This document shows positions 25,446 to 33,694 of a DNA stretch of 64,000 nt, piece by piece (position 1 is the first letter of the stretch; the number at the start of each line of letters is the position of its first letter). The stretch spans positions 434,001-498,000 of the forward strand of contig NZ_WLZY01000004.1 of the NCBI RefSeq assembly GCF_010122465.1, in the 5' to 3' direction. Position numbers and translations under genes: made by a program. The notes below the pieces were generated by a model that worked only from the letters and a program-made list of their open reading frames with translations, made no database searches and was not told the DNA's origin. The DNA comes from Phytoactinopolyspora mesophila. GTDB lineage: Bacteria; Actinomycetota; Actinomycetes; Jiangellales; Jiangellaceae.

Positions 25446-26750
25446 ATGCCAGACGAATCGCTGCTGAAGCGTCACCGGGCGGTCTTGCCGGATTGGATGG
25501 CCCTCTATTACGAGGAGCCGATCGAGATCGTCAGCGGCGCGGGCCGCCATGTGACCGACGCCGAAGGCCGGACCTACCTGGACTTCTTCGCCGGCATCCT
25601 GACCAACGCCATCGGCTACGACATGGCCGAGATCAGCGACGCCATCCGGCGCCAGGTGGATACCGGCGTGCTGCACACCTCCACCCTCTACCTGATCCGG
25701 GAACAAGTGGCTCTGGCCGAGCGGATCGCTGAGCTGTCCGGTATCCCGGACGCCAAGGTGTTCTTCACCACCAGTGGCACTGAAGCCAACGAGGCGGCAC
25801 TGCTGTTCACGACCCAGGCCCGCCGGTCCCATCAGGTACTGGCGCTGCGCAACTCGTACCACGGGCGGGCCTTCGCCACGATGGCGATCACTGGGAACCG
25901 CGGCTGGTCGGCGTCGAGCCTCAGCCCGATCAACGTCAGCTATGTCCACGGCGGCTACCGGTACCGCAGTCCGTTCGCTGAGCTGAGCGACGCCGACTAC
26001 ATCCGAGCTTGCACCGCCGATCTTCGCGACGTGATCGAGACGACGACGGCTGGCGACATCGCCTGCATGATCGTGGAGCCGATTCAGGGCGTCGGCGGGT
26101 TCACCATGCCGCCCGACGGGCTCTACGGCGCCTTCAAGGAGGTGCTCGACGAGTACGGCATCCCGCTGATCTCGGACGAGGTGCAGACCGGTTGGGGCCG
26201 CACCGGCGACCACTTCTGGGGGATCAGCGCGCACGGCGTCGTGCCCGATGTCATGACCTTCGCCAAAGGCCTGGGCAATGGGTTGTCGATTGGCGGCGTC
26301 GTCGCCCGAGCGGACCTCGTCGACAGCGTCAACGTCAACTCCATCTCCACCTTCGGCGGAAACCCGCTGTCTACAGCCGGTGCCCGGGCCACGCTCGAGT
26401 ACCTTCTGGAGCACGACCTCCAGGCGAACGCCGCCAAGCAGGGAAGCCATCTGCTGACGGCTCTGCGGGCAGCTGCGGAGAAGTATCGGCTGATCGGTGA
26501 CGTCCGGGGCAAGGGCCTGATGCTCGGCATCGAGATGGTCGAGCCGGGCACACTGACACCGTCGCCGCGGGCGGCCGGCCTGGTTCTCGAAGCAGCGAAG
26601 GCCGCCGGCCTGCTGGTGGGCAAGGGCGGCCTGCACGGCAACGTCGTTCGGCTGGCGCCACCCATGACGCTGACCGATGCCGAGGCCGACGAAGGACTGC
26701 AGAAATTGCTCACTGCCCTGGAACAGAGTGATCGGGAGCTGCGCGGATGA
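25446..26750 (+). CDS. Class III PLP-dependent aminotransferase (beta-alanine/GABA type)
   Basis: A 434-residue aminotransferase. GTEANEAALLFTTQAR binds the cofactor phosphate, IVEPIQGVGGFTMPPDG and ISDEVQTGWGRTGDHFWG are the class III signature, and Lys274 in MTFAKGLGNG is the PLP lysine. It is followed with a four-base overlap by a methylmalonate-semialdehyde dehydrogenase, which oxidises the aldehyde products of beta-alanine or 3-aminoisobutyrate deamination. Hence a beta-alanine or 3-aminoisobutyrate transaminase is the best guess; GABA or another omega-amino acid remains possible. ATG 25446; an in-frame GTG lies at 25437. Confidence 0.87.
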   Translation: MPDESLLKRHRAVLPDWMALYYEEPIEIVSGAGRHVTDAEGRTYLDFFAGILTNAIGYDMAEISDAIRRQVDTGVLHTSTLYLIREQVALAERIAELSGIPDAKVFFTTSGTEANEAALLFTTQARRSHQVLALRNSYHGRAFATMAITGNRGWSASSLSPINVSYVHGGYRYRSPFAELSDADYIRACTADLRDVIETTTAGDIACMIVEPIQGVGGFTMPPDGLYGAFKEVLDEYGIPLISDEVQTGWGRTGDHFWGISAHGVVPDVMTFAKGLGNGLSIGGVVARADLVDSVNVNSISTFGGNPLSTAGARATLEYLLEHDLQANAAKQGSHLLTALRAAAEKYRLIGDVRGKGLMLGIEMVEPGTLTPSPRAAGLVLEAAKAAGLLVGKGGLHGNVVRLAPPMTLTDAEADEGLQKLLTALEQSDRELRG

Positions 26751-28264
26751 ACCACGGCGGCAAGATCGTCCACTGGGTGGAGGGCAAGCCCTGGGAGGGC
26801 TCGTCCGAGCGCACCGGGCCGGTGTTCGACCCGGCCACGGGTGAGGTCAGCGGTGATGTGCTGCTTGCCTCCGCCGTCGACGTCGACCAAGCCGTCGACG
26901 CTGCGTCGCGGGCCGCGGTCAGCTGGCGACGTGCGTCCCTGGCCAAGCGCAGCGCGGTGCTGTTCCGTTTCCGTGAACTGCTCGCTGAACGGGTGGACGA
27001 AGTCGCCGCCGTCATCACGGCCGAACACGGCAAAGTGTTGTCGGATGCCGCCGGCGAGGTGCAGCGCGGGCTCGAGGTGGCCGAGTTCGCCTGCGGTATT
27101 CCGCACCTGCTCAAAGGCGGCTTCAGCGAGAACGCCTCGACGAACCTGGACGTGTACTCGCTGCGGCAGCCGCTTGGCGTCGTTGCGGTCATCTCTCCGT
27201 TCAATTTCCCGGCCATGGTTCCCCTGTGGTTCGTGCCCATCGCGATTGCCTGCGGCAACACCGTTGTGCTCAAGCCGAGTGAGCGGGACCCGTCGGCCAG
27301 CTTGCTCCTGGCCGAGCTGTGGGCTGAAGCCGGACTACCCGACGGCGTCTTCAACGTGGTGCACGGCGACAAAGAGGCCGTCGATCAGTTACTGCGTCAT
27401 GACGACGTCAGGGCGGTCTCGTTCGTCGGCTCTACGCCGGTTGCCCAGTACGTCTACGAGACGGCCACTCGGAACGGCAAACGGGTCCAGGCGCTCGGCG
27501 GTGCGAAGAACCACATGGTCGTGTTGCCGGACGCGGACCTCGATCTCGCGGCCGACGCAGCGGTCAACGCCGGCTTCGGATCGGCGGGCGAGCGGTGTAT
27601 GGCGGTGAGCGCGCTGGTGGTGGTGGAGCCGGTGGCCGACCAGCTGGTAGCCAAGATCCGGGAGCGGATCAGTGGCCTGCGGGTCGGTGACGGCCGGCAG
27701 GCATGCGACATGGGGCCGCTGATCACCCGGTCGCACCGGGACAGGGTGGCGTCGTACTTGGACGCAGGGGTAGCCGCGGGAGCGGACCTCGTCGTCGATG
27801 GCCGGAAACACCCGATCGAAGGCGCGGCGGACGGCTTCTGGCTCGGGCCGACGCTGTTCGACCGGGTCACGCCCGACATGTCGATCTACACCGACGAGAT
27901 CTTCGGTCCGGTGCTGTCGGTGCTGCGGGTCGCTTCCTACGACGACGCGCTGGATCTGGTCAACCGGAACCGATACGGCAACGGCACGGCGATCTTCACC
28001 AACGACGGCGGCGCCGCACGCCGCTACCAGAGCGAGGTCGAGGTCGGCATGGTGGGCGTCAATGTGCCGATCCCGGTCCCAGTCGCGTTCTATTCCTTCG
28101 GCGGCTGGAAGGCGTCGTTGTTCGGGGACAGCCATGCCTACGGTGCCGACGGCGTGCACTTCTTCACCCGGTCCAAGGTGGTCACGAGTCGCTGGCCCGA
28201 GACCGGCCGGGCTAGCCAGGGCGCCACGAACGGCGTCAGCCTCGCCTTCAACCCCACCGGCTAG
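26747..28264 (+). CDS. mmsA: CoA-acylating methylmalonate-semialdehyde dehydrogenase
   Basis: A 505-residue aldehyde dehydrogenase of the MMSDH subgroup. VISPFNFPAMVPLWFVPIAIACGNTVVLKPSE, ALGGAKNHMVVLPDADLD and the catalytic Cys284 in GSAGERCMA match this group rather than hydrolytic ALDHs, where a Glu precedes the Cys region. It converts malonate or methylmalonate semialdehyde plus CoA into acetyl- or propionyl-CoA with NAD. Start overlaps the aminotransferase stop (ATGA). The stop lies just before a long inverted repeat shared with the convergent kynureninase gene. Confidence 0.9.
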   Translation: MNHGGKIVHWVEGKPWEGSSERTGPVFDPATGEVSGDVLLASAVDVDQAVDAASRAAVSWRRASLAKRSAVLFRFRELLAERVDEVAAVITAEHGKVLSDAAGEVQRGLEVAEFACGIPHLLKGGFSENASTNLDVYSLRQPLGVVAVISPFNFPAMVPLWFVPIAIACGNTVVLKPSERDPSASLLLAELWAEAGLPDGVFNVVHGDKEAVDQLLRHDDVRAVSFVGSTPVAQYVYETATRNGKRVQALGGAKNHMVVLPDADLDLAADAAVNAGFGSAGERCMAVSALVVVEPVADQLVAKIRERISGLRVGDGRQACDMGPLITRSHRDRVASYLDAGVAAGADLVVDGRKHPIEGAADGFWLGPTLFDRVTPDMSIYTDEIFGPVLSVLRVASYDDALDLVNRNRYGNGTAIFTNDGGAARRYQSEVEVGMVGVNVPIPVPVAFYSFGGWKASLFGDSHAYGADGVHFFTRSKVVTSRWPETGRASQGATNGVSLAFNPTG

Positions 28265-28272
28265 GCCGTCCC

Positions 28273-28364
28273 CCAAATGATCATGTTTGGGGGGTTCTCT
28301 CGCGCGTCACCATGCCTGCAGGCCTGTCGCCGCCCGGGGAAACCCACCAAACATGATCATTTGG
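28273..28364. repeat. Inverted repeat between mmsA and kynU, same family as 20483-20578
   Basis: CCAAATGATCATGTTTGG (28273-28290) pairs perfectly with 28347-28364; flanking bases pair partly (one changed base in the GGTGGG part). The centre again contains GTCACCATGCCTGCAGGCCT (28306-28325), identical to the centre of the element at 20.5 kb. The kynU stop codon (28357-28359) lies inside the right arm. Likely a two-way terminator derived from a repeated element. Confidence 0.9.
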
Positions 28365-29643
28365 AGGGGAAGACGTGCGTGAGGGCGTCGGCGAAACGCC
28401 AGCAGTCGTGGTACGTCGAATACAGCGCGGCAGGAGCGACGCGGACCACGTCCGGTTCGCGGGCGTCGGTCATGACGCCGTGTCCGGACCGCAGGCGCCG
28501 AACGAGTTCGCCGGCCGTACCCTCTGTCACGCGCAGTGACAGCTGACTGCCCCGCTGCGCTGGGTCGTGCGGCGTGATCATCGTGATCGGCCGGCCTGGA
28601 GTGATCTCTTCGATGAGCCCGGCCAGATAGCCGGTCAACCGCAGGCTGCGTTCACGTAGCGTCGCCATGCCCGCTTTGTCGAACACGTCCAGGGCAGCCC
28701 GCATCGGGGCGAGCGCGAGGGCGCACGGCGTCGAGATCTGCCAGGCATCGGCCGACTCCGGAGGCTGGGAGACCGGCTCCATCAGGAATCGTGTCTGGAC
28801 GTCCGTGCCCCACCACCCTTCGAAACGTTGCAGGTCGCGATTGCGCAGGTGGCGCTCGTGGATGAACGCCGCACCCGGCGCGCCAGGGCCGGAGTTGAGG
28901 TACTTGTAGGTACACCAGGCGGCGAAGTCGACACCCCAGTCGTGCAGATGCAGCGGGACGTTGCCGGCCGCGTGAGCCAGATCCCAGCCGACCACGGCCC
29001 CGGCCGCCTGGCCGGCGCGTGTGATGGCGGGGATGTCCATCAACTGCCCGGTCTGGTAATTGACTCCGCCGAGCAAGACCAGGGCGTACGTGTGCCCTTC
29101 ACGGGCGAGGAGATCCACGATGTCCTCGGTGCGCAGGTGCTGCTCACCGGTTCGCGCGCGCAGGCGGACCACTGCTTGGTCCGGGTCCAGCCCATGGAAT
29201 CGGGCTTGGCTGCGCACGGCGTAGCTGTCCGACGGGAACGCGGTGTCTTCGATCAGGATCCGGGTTCTTTCGCCATGCGGGCGATAGAACGACACCATCA
29301 GCAAGTGCAGATTCACCGTCAGGCTGTTCATGACGACGGTCTCCCGCGGCAGGGCGCCGACGAGCCGCGCGGCGGACTCGGCCAGCTGCTGTGGATTCGG
29401 CAGCCATGGCCGGTCTCCTTCGAAGAAACCTTCCACCCCGCGCTTCGCCCAGCTGTCCAGCTCGTCGAGCACCATGGACGGCGCGGCCTTCGGCTGTAGT
29501 CCAAGGGAGTTCCCGACCAAATACGCAGCCTCGGCGTAGTGCCCGCCTTCAGCGGGCGGGACGACGAAATGGTCGCGCCATCCGGGATCGTCGGCATCGG
29601 CGGCGCGGGCGGCCTCTTCAGTGGCCGGCAGGGCAGCGTTCAT
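28357..29643 (-). CDS. kynU: Kynureninase
   Basis: A 428-residue PLP enzyme that cleaves kynurenine to anthranilate and alanine. Visible: YLVGNSLGLQPKAAPS near the N-terminus, ETVVMNSLTVNLHLLM, IEDTAFPSDSYA, VGWDLAHAAGNVPLHLHDW (PLP-binding Asp) and WCTYKYLNSGPGAPG with the PLP lysine near residue 240. Length is normal. It follows the tryptophan dioxygenase gene by 18 bases on the same strand, forming a kynA-kynU operon; no kynurenine formamidase gene is seen in the window. Confidence 0.93.
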   Translation of the reverse strand: MNAALPATEEAARAADADDPGWRDHFVVPPAEGGHYAEAAYLVGNSLGLQPKAAPSMVLDELDSWAKRGVEGFFEGDRPWLPNPQQLAESAARLVGALPRETVVMNSLTVNLHLLMVSFYRPHGERTRILIEDTAFPSDSYAVRSQARFHGLDPDQAVVRLRARTGEQHLRTEDIVDLLAREGHTYALVLLGGVNYQTGQLMDIPAITRAGQAAGAVVGWDLAHAAGNVPLHLHDWGVDFAAWCTYKYLNSGPGAPGAAFIHERHLRNRDLQRFEGWWGTDVQTRFLMEPVSQPPESADAWQISTPCALALAPMRAALDVFDKAGMATLRERSLRLTGYLAGLIEEITPGRPITMITPHDPAQRGSQLSLRVTEGTAGELVRRLRSGHGVMTDAREPDVVRVAPAALYSTYHDCWRFADALTHVFPSK

Positions 29644-29661
29644 CGCTGTTGTGTCTCCTCG

Positions 29662-30549
29662 TCACATCTTGGTGCGGGCGGACCACAGCTCCGGGAAGAC
29701 CACCCTGGCCAGACTACGTTCCAGCCATTTGATGCCGTCCGAACCGCCGCTTCCGGCCTTGGCTCCCATGGATCGGTGGACGGCGCGAAGGTGTTGGTGT
29801 CGCCATTCGTTGAACTGTTCGGCCACCTCCGTCAGCGCCTCGCCGAGCAACCGGAGGTGGTTGTCCGGGGTGTCATTCCGGTAGATCTCGACCCACGCGT
29901 CTTCGACGGCCGGATGTGGTTCGTGCTCGACGGTGACGTCGCGTTCGAGCACCTCATCGGGGATGGCGTAACCGTTCCTCGCCAGCAGCGCCGTCGTGTC
30001 GTCCCAGACGCTCGGCTGCTCAAGCGTTTCGATCAGCTCCTCATGGACCTCGGGCTGCCGCTTGAACGGCCGGACCAGGGACGCTGTCTTCAAGCCGAGC
30101 AGGAACTCCAGATGCCGGTACATCGCGGATTGGAATCCGGAGCCTTCACCCAGCAGGTCGCGGAACCGGTTGAAGTCGGTGGGCGTCATCCAGCGCAGGC
30201 TTTGCCAGCTCGCGGTCAGGCCGGTGAGATGCAGAGCTGCTCTGTGTAGCGGCTGGATAGCCCGCCACGCGTCGTCATCACGCAGCAGCCGCCTGGTTTC
30301 GAGCAACTCGAAACAGATGAGCTTGAAGTAGAGCTCCATGACTTGGGAGATCATCAGAAAGGACATCTCGCCGGGCTCGTCGCTCAGCGTCTGCTGAAGG
30401 CTGTGCAGCGTGCTTGCGTGCACGTAGGCGTCGTAGGGCACCTCTCCGGTGAAGTCCAGATTCGGGGTACCGGCGGATTCAGCGGCGCGCTCGGCGCGTT
30501 CCTGTTCCGACAGCGGCCGGAGCGCTGGCTTGCTTCGTGTCGTGTTCAT
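29662..30549 (-). CDS. kynA: Tryptophan 2,3-dioxygenase
   Basis: A 295-residue heme dioxygenase that opens the indole ring of tryptophan to N-formylkynurenine. Family landmarks: PYDAYVHASTLHSLQQTLS, MSFLMISQVMELYFKLICFELLETRRLL, SLRWMTPTDFNRFRDLLGEGSGFQSAMYRHLEFLLG and the C-terminal FNEWRHQHLRAVHRSMGAKAGSGGSDG, which contains the heme-ligand His and the substrate loop. First gene of the kynA-kynU operon. A GGAGG stands six bases before the ATG. Divergent from an Lrp-type regulator. Confidence 0.93.
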   Translation of the reverse strand: MNTTRSKPALRPLSEQERAERAAESAGTPNLDFTGEVPYDAYVHASTLHSLQQTLSDEPGEMSFLMISQVMELYFKLICFELLETRRLLRDDDAWRAIQPLHRAALHLTGLTASWQSLRWMTPTDFNRFRDLLGEGSGFQSAMYRHLEFLLGLKTASLVRPFKRQPEVHEELIETLEQPSVWDDTTALLARNGYAIPDEVLERDVTVEHEPHPAVEDAWVEIYRNDTPDNHLRLLGEALTEVAEQFNEWRHQHLRAVHRSMGAKAGSGGSDGIKWLERSLARVVFPELWSARTKM

Positions 30550-30684
30550 GCGCCCTCTCCTCCTATATACACCATCATCGCGAGGTTGAAGATCCGATGG
30601 AATGCCGGATCAACGGCACTGCGGGCACCTCGCCGTTGATTCTCGGCGTATCCTCGTAGATCACTTTGTGAATGAAAGGACCTC

Positions 30685-31155
30685 ATGGCAGACGAGATGG
30701 ACTGGGCGATCCTGCGCGAGCTCCAGGACGACGCGCGGCTCTCGTACAACGAGCTTTCCCGGCGCGTGCACCTGTCGCCGCCGGCCGTGGCCGAACGGGT
30801 CCGCCGGCTCGAAGAGTCGGGCGTCATCGCGGGCTACCACGCACATGTGAACACCGCGTCCGTGGGATGGGCGATCAGCGCGTTTATCCGGCTGTCCTGC
30901 TACGGGCCGCGCTGTGTGCTCCGTGACCCGGAGGTGAAGCGCTGGCCCGAAATTCAGGAGATACACCGGGTCACGGGGGACGTGTGCAGCATCCTTCGGG
31001 TGGTGGCCGAATCGGTGGAGACGTTCGAGGCGCTGATCGACCGGCTGAGTGTGTACGGGCGGCCGTCGAGCTCCATGGTGTTGTCCACGCCACTCGACCG
31101 GCAGCCGATCGCTCCCACGGCTCGGTCGGCTGACGCGTCCTCAGACGACGTGTGA
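30685..31155 (+). CDS. Lrp/AsnC family regulator divergent from kynAU (KynR-like)
   Basis: A 156-residue regulator. Helix-turn-helix in residues 4-55: MDWAILRELQDDARLSYNELSRRVHLSPPAVAERVRRLEESGVIAGYHA. The RAM domain follows, with IHRVTGDVCSILRVVAESVETFE. Divergent placement 135 bases from kynA suggests control of tryptophan breakdown, as for KynR in other bacteria; the effector would be kynurenine or tryptophan. Its last 15 bases overlap the end of the convergent FAD oxidase gene. Confidence 0.88.
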   Translation: MADEMDWAILRELQDDARLSYNELSRRVHLSPPAVAERVRRLEESGVIAGYHAHVNTASVGWAISAFIRLSCYGPRCVLRDPEVKRWPEIQEIHRVTGDVCSILRVVAESVETFEALIDRLSVYGRPSSSMVLSTPLDRQPIAPTARSADASSDDV

Positions 31156-32334
31156 CTCAGGGCGGGTCGTGGCGCCTGCCGCGAAGCGTTCGCCGCTGAG
31201 TGGTGTGACGTCGACCGGCGGGGTGCGGTCCAGATAGAGGTCACGGACGATCTCGCCGACGGCCGGTGCCTGCAGAAAGCCATGCCCGGAGAATCCGGTG
31301 GCGTACAGGAAGTTCTCCGGCGACGACGCGCGCCCGATGAGCGCATTGTGATCAGGCGTGACCTCGTACAACCCGGCCCAGCCGTTCGCGATGGCCATGT
31401 CGGCCAGCTCTGGAGCACGCCGCCGCATCGCCTGGCGGAACAGCTCCATCCAGCCTGGGGTCCAGCCGGTGTCGAATCCGGAGTTCTCCCTTGGGTCGGC
31501 CAAGCCGAACAGGAGGCCGTCGTCGCTGTTGTGGAAGTAGCCGCTGGAGTCGAAGTCGATCGTGAACGGGATGCGCGGTGCCGCGGGTCGCAGCGGCACG
31601 GTGAACGCGATCTGCCGGCGGAACGGCCGCACCGGCAGGTCGACGCCGGCCATCTCGCCGATCCGCGCGGACCATGCGCCTGCCGCACAGATCACCGTGG
31701 AGCATCGGATGGTGCCGCGCGACGTATGGACCGCGGTGATGTCGTCGCCATGAGTGTCCATGCCGACGACGCTGGTTTGGGGCATGATGCACACGCCTTC
31801 CCGCGCGGCGGCCTGGGCGTAGCCCTCGATGACGAGCGTGGGCCGGGCGTGGCCGTCGTCGGGCGAGAAGACCGCGGCCAGCAGACCCTCGGTTGTCACA
31901 TATGGGCACAGCTGGTGGGCTTCATCCGGGCTCATCAGCCGGCTCGGCACCCCCAGGCGGTTCTGGATGGCGACGCTGTCCTCGAACGCGCTCACGTGGT
32001 CGTCAGTGGTGAGCAGGAACAGGTAGCCGACGTTGTCGAGTTTGATGTCGCGGCCGGGGCGGCGAGGGAAGTCTTGGAAGGCACGTAAGCTGCGGGCGCC
32101 GAGTTCGATGTTGAGGGGATCGGAGAACTGGGCGCGCACGCCGCCGATCGGTTTGCCGGAGCTGCCGCTGCCCAATTCGCTGCGTTCGAGCAGGACGACG
32201 TCTTTCACTCCGGCCTCGGCCAGGTGGAAGGCGATGCTGGCGCCCATGACGCCGCCCCCGACTATCACCACCGTTGCCCTCTCAGGCACCGATGCGCTGC
32301 CGGGCGAAACGATGCTGGACGGGCTCATAGACAT
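31141..32334 (-). CDS. FAD-dependent amino-acid oxidase/dehydrogenase (DadA/SoxB-like)
   Basis: A 397-residue DAO-fold flavoprotein. VVIVGGGVMGASIAFHLAEAGVKDVVLLER at residues 22-51 binds FAD, GSGSSGKPIGGVRAQFSDP follows, VICAAGAWSARIGEMAG near 215 and YEVTPDHNALIG with GFSGHGFLQAPAVGEIV at the C-terminus are typical. It oxidises an N-methyl or D-amino acid or dimethylglycine-like substrate; the exact one is unknown. It is convergent with the Lrp gene and overlaps it by 15 bases, so the two may influence each other's mRNA ends. Confidence 0.87.
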   Translation of the reverse strand: MSMSPSSIVSPGSASVPERATVVIVGGGVMGASIAFHLAEAGVKDVVLLERSELGSGSSGKPIGGVRAQFSDPLNIELGARSLRAFQDFPRRPGRDIKLDNVGYLFLLTTDDHVSAFEDSVAIQNRLGVPSRLMSPDEAHQLCPYVTTEGLLAAVFSPDDGHARPTLVIEGYAQAAAREGVCIMPQTSVVGMDTHGDDITAVHTSRGTIRCSTVICAAGAWSARIGEMAGVDLPVRPFRRQIAFTVPLRPAAPRIPFTIDFDSSGYFHNSDDGLLFGLADPRENSGFDTGWTPGWMELFRQAMRRRAPELADMAIANGWAGLYEVTPDHNALIGRASSPENFLYATGFSGHGFLQAPAVGEIVRDLYLDRTPPVDVTPLSGERFAAGATTRPESHVV

Positions 32335-32377
32335 GGGGCGATCCCTTCGGGCGGACTCGACACCAGTGTTCTACACC

Positions 32378-32902
32378 TCAGTCGGTGACGTAGGCGCCTC
32401 GTTGCGGGTCGAATCTGCGTGCTTCGGGGCCGCGCAGCCCATGGCGCGGGTCCCAGCGAGTGAGCGTGAGGTCCCCGGCTCGCCATTCCATCATCGAGAC
32501 AAGGTCGAGAGAGACGGTGGCGACGTGCCACGACACGGGTCGCCAGCCGCGTCTGTCCTCGATAGCGTCCGCGATGGAGTCCCGGAGTTCGTCGTCAGGA
32601 AGCACATACGCCCGGCCGCGGATCTTGAGTTCGGTTTCCGGTTCGTCGGCGTTGACGATGGGGGACTGCAACACGAGGCGAGGATCCCGCGCGACATCGA
32701 GCGCCTTGAGCGACTGCGGAATGAGCACGAGGACCAGATGACCCTCTACCAGGTGCGCCTCGATGGGACTGATGCGTGGCGCTCCGTCTGGCCGGATAGT
32801 GCCGGCGTACACGAACCCCCATTGGCGGATGATGGAGCGGGCCCGAGCCGCGAAGTCCGGTGCGCTGTGCTTCAGGTGGCTCCAGCTGGACTGTTCAGTC
32901 AT
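32378..32902 (-). CDS. Pyridoxamine 5'-phosphate oxidase family protein
   Basis: A 174-residue split-barrel flavin/heme-binding protein. FVYAGTIRPDGAPRISPIEAHLVEGHLVLVLIPQSLKALDVARDPRLVL is the characteristic barrel, and LKIRGRAYVLPDDELRDSI follows. Cofactor could be FMN, F420 or heme; it is not a clear PdxH. It stands alone on the minus strand between the FAD oxidase and the GNAT gene. Confidence 0.82.
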   Translation of the reverse strand: MTEQSSWSHLKHSAPDFAARARSIIRQWGFVYAGTIRPDGAPRISPIEAHLVEGHLVLVLIPQSLKALDVARDPRLVLQSPIVNADEPETELKIRGRAYVLPDDELRDSIADAIEDRRGWRPVSWHVATVSLDLVSMMEWRAGDLTLTRWDPRHGLRGPEARRFDPQRGAYVTD

Positions 32903-33010
32903 ATGGCAGACACCCCCTTCAAGCCCCCGTGCCGCTACCGTACGCGACGACGAGCGCTCACGCAGCGAAGTTGGCTTCGCAACCGCGGATGTCGTTGTCC
33001 CGGCCCCAGG

Positions 33011-33694
33011 TCATCGTCTCGGGCGGACGATGACCTCACTGCCGATCGGCCGGAAGCCGACGGCGAGGAATGCGCGCAGGGATCGTGCGTTGCCCGGTGA
33101 GACCGCGGCGAATACCGGTTCACCGGGCGGAACGAGGCCGAGAGCGTCGTTGAGCAGCGACCGGCCCCAACCTTGGCCGCGACCTTCAGGTTCGGTCTCG
33201 ATACTGAGCTCGCGCCGTCCGGCAAGACCGCTGGCCAAAGTCACCAGGCCGCGTTCGTCACCGTAGACCCGGACATCGTGACGCAGGCGAGCGGCATGGC
33301 GCACCCGCGGGTGAGCGGTCATGTCCGGTCGTTCAGGGAGCGGAACGCCCCCGCGCCCGTCCGCGACGAGAGTGGCATCGATCGTCCCGATCTCCCCCTG
33401 GGTGCCGGCCAGCCAGCGTAGGAAGTCAGGGGCCAGCGAGCGCCCGAATCCATCGGGCTGGTGTGCAGCGACCGAGGCGGCCGGTGCGTCCGTGGCGATG
33501 ACGGCGTGGCCGGTGAACGCGACCGAGCACTCCAGGCTGTGGCCAAGTGCTGGCAGGACCTGGAACGCCCCGTCGGCGGGTGGGAACTCGCCGCGGGCCG
33601 CCGAGAGCAGGAGGTCGAGGAGTGGGTGCGCCTCGTCGTGCCCATGATCATGAACACTGTGTGACCGTATTGGTTCACTAGTGTTCATGATCAC
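33011..33694 (-). CDS. GNAT family N-acetyltransferase whose N-terminus is encoded by a repeat element
   Basis: A 227-residue protein. Residues 20-100 (LLDLLLSAARGEFPPADGAFQVLPALGHSLECSVAFTGHAVIAT) form an N-terminal domain seen in some actinomycete acetyltransferases. The GNAT fold follows, with the acetyl-CoA loop EGRGQGWGRSLLNDAL near 185 and NARSLRAFLAVGFRPIG near 210. The GTG start at 33694 overlaps the exonuclease stop (GTGA), and the first 17 codons run entirely through the inverted repeat at 33645-33693; ATG at 33688 is an alternative. Substrate unknown. Confidence 0.82.
   Translation of the reverse strand: MIMNTSEPIRSHSVHDHGHDEAHPLLDLLLSAARGEFPPADGAFQVLPALGHSLECSVAFTGHAVIATDAPAASVAAHQPDGFGRSLAPDFLRWLAGTQGEIGTIDATLVADGRGGVPLPERPDMTAHPRVRHAARLRHDVRVYGDERGLVTLASGLAGRRELSIETEPEGRGQGWGRSLLNDALGLVPPGEPVFAAVSPGNARSLRAFLAVGFRPIGSEVIVRPRR
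33645..33693. repeat. Inverted repeat spanning xthA stop and GNAT start
   Basis: TGATCATGAACACT (33645-33658) pairs perfectly with 33680-33693. Inner bases GTGACC and GGTTCAC continue the pairing with a one-base bulge. Right arm contains the exonuclease stop codon and the GNAT start. Same family as 41716-41774. Confidence 0.85.

Noticed and set aside
25320-26636. Continuation of the PucR reading frame far upstream
   Set aside because: This part is antisense to the aminotransferase gene, which has full family motifs; the PucR domain begins at 25319 with a suitable ribosome site.
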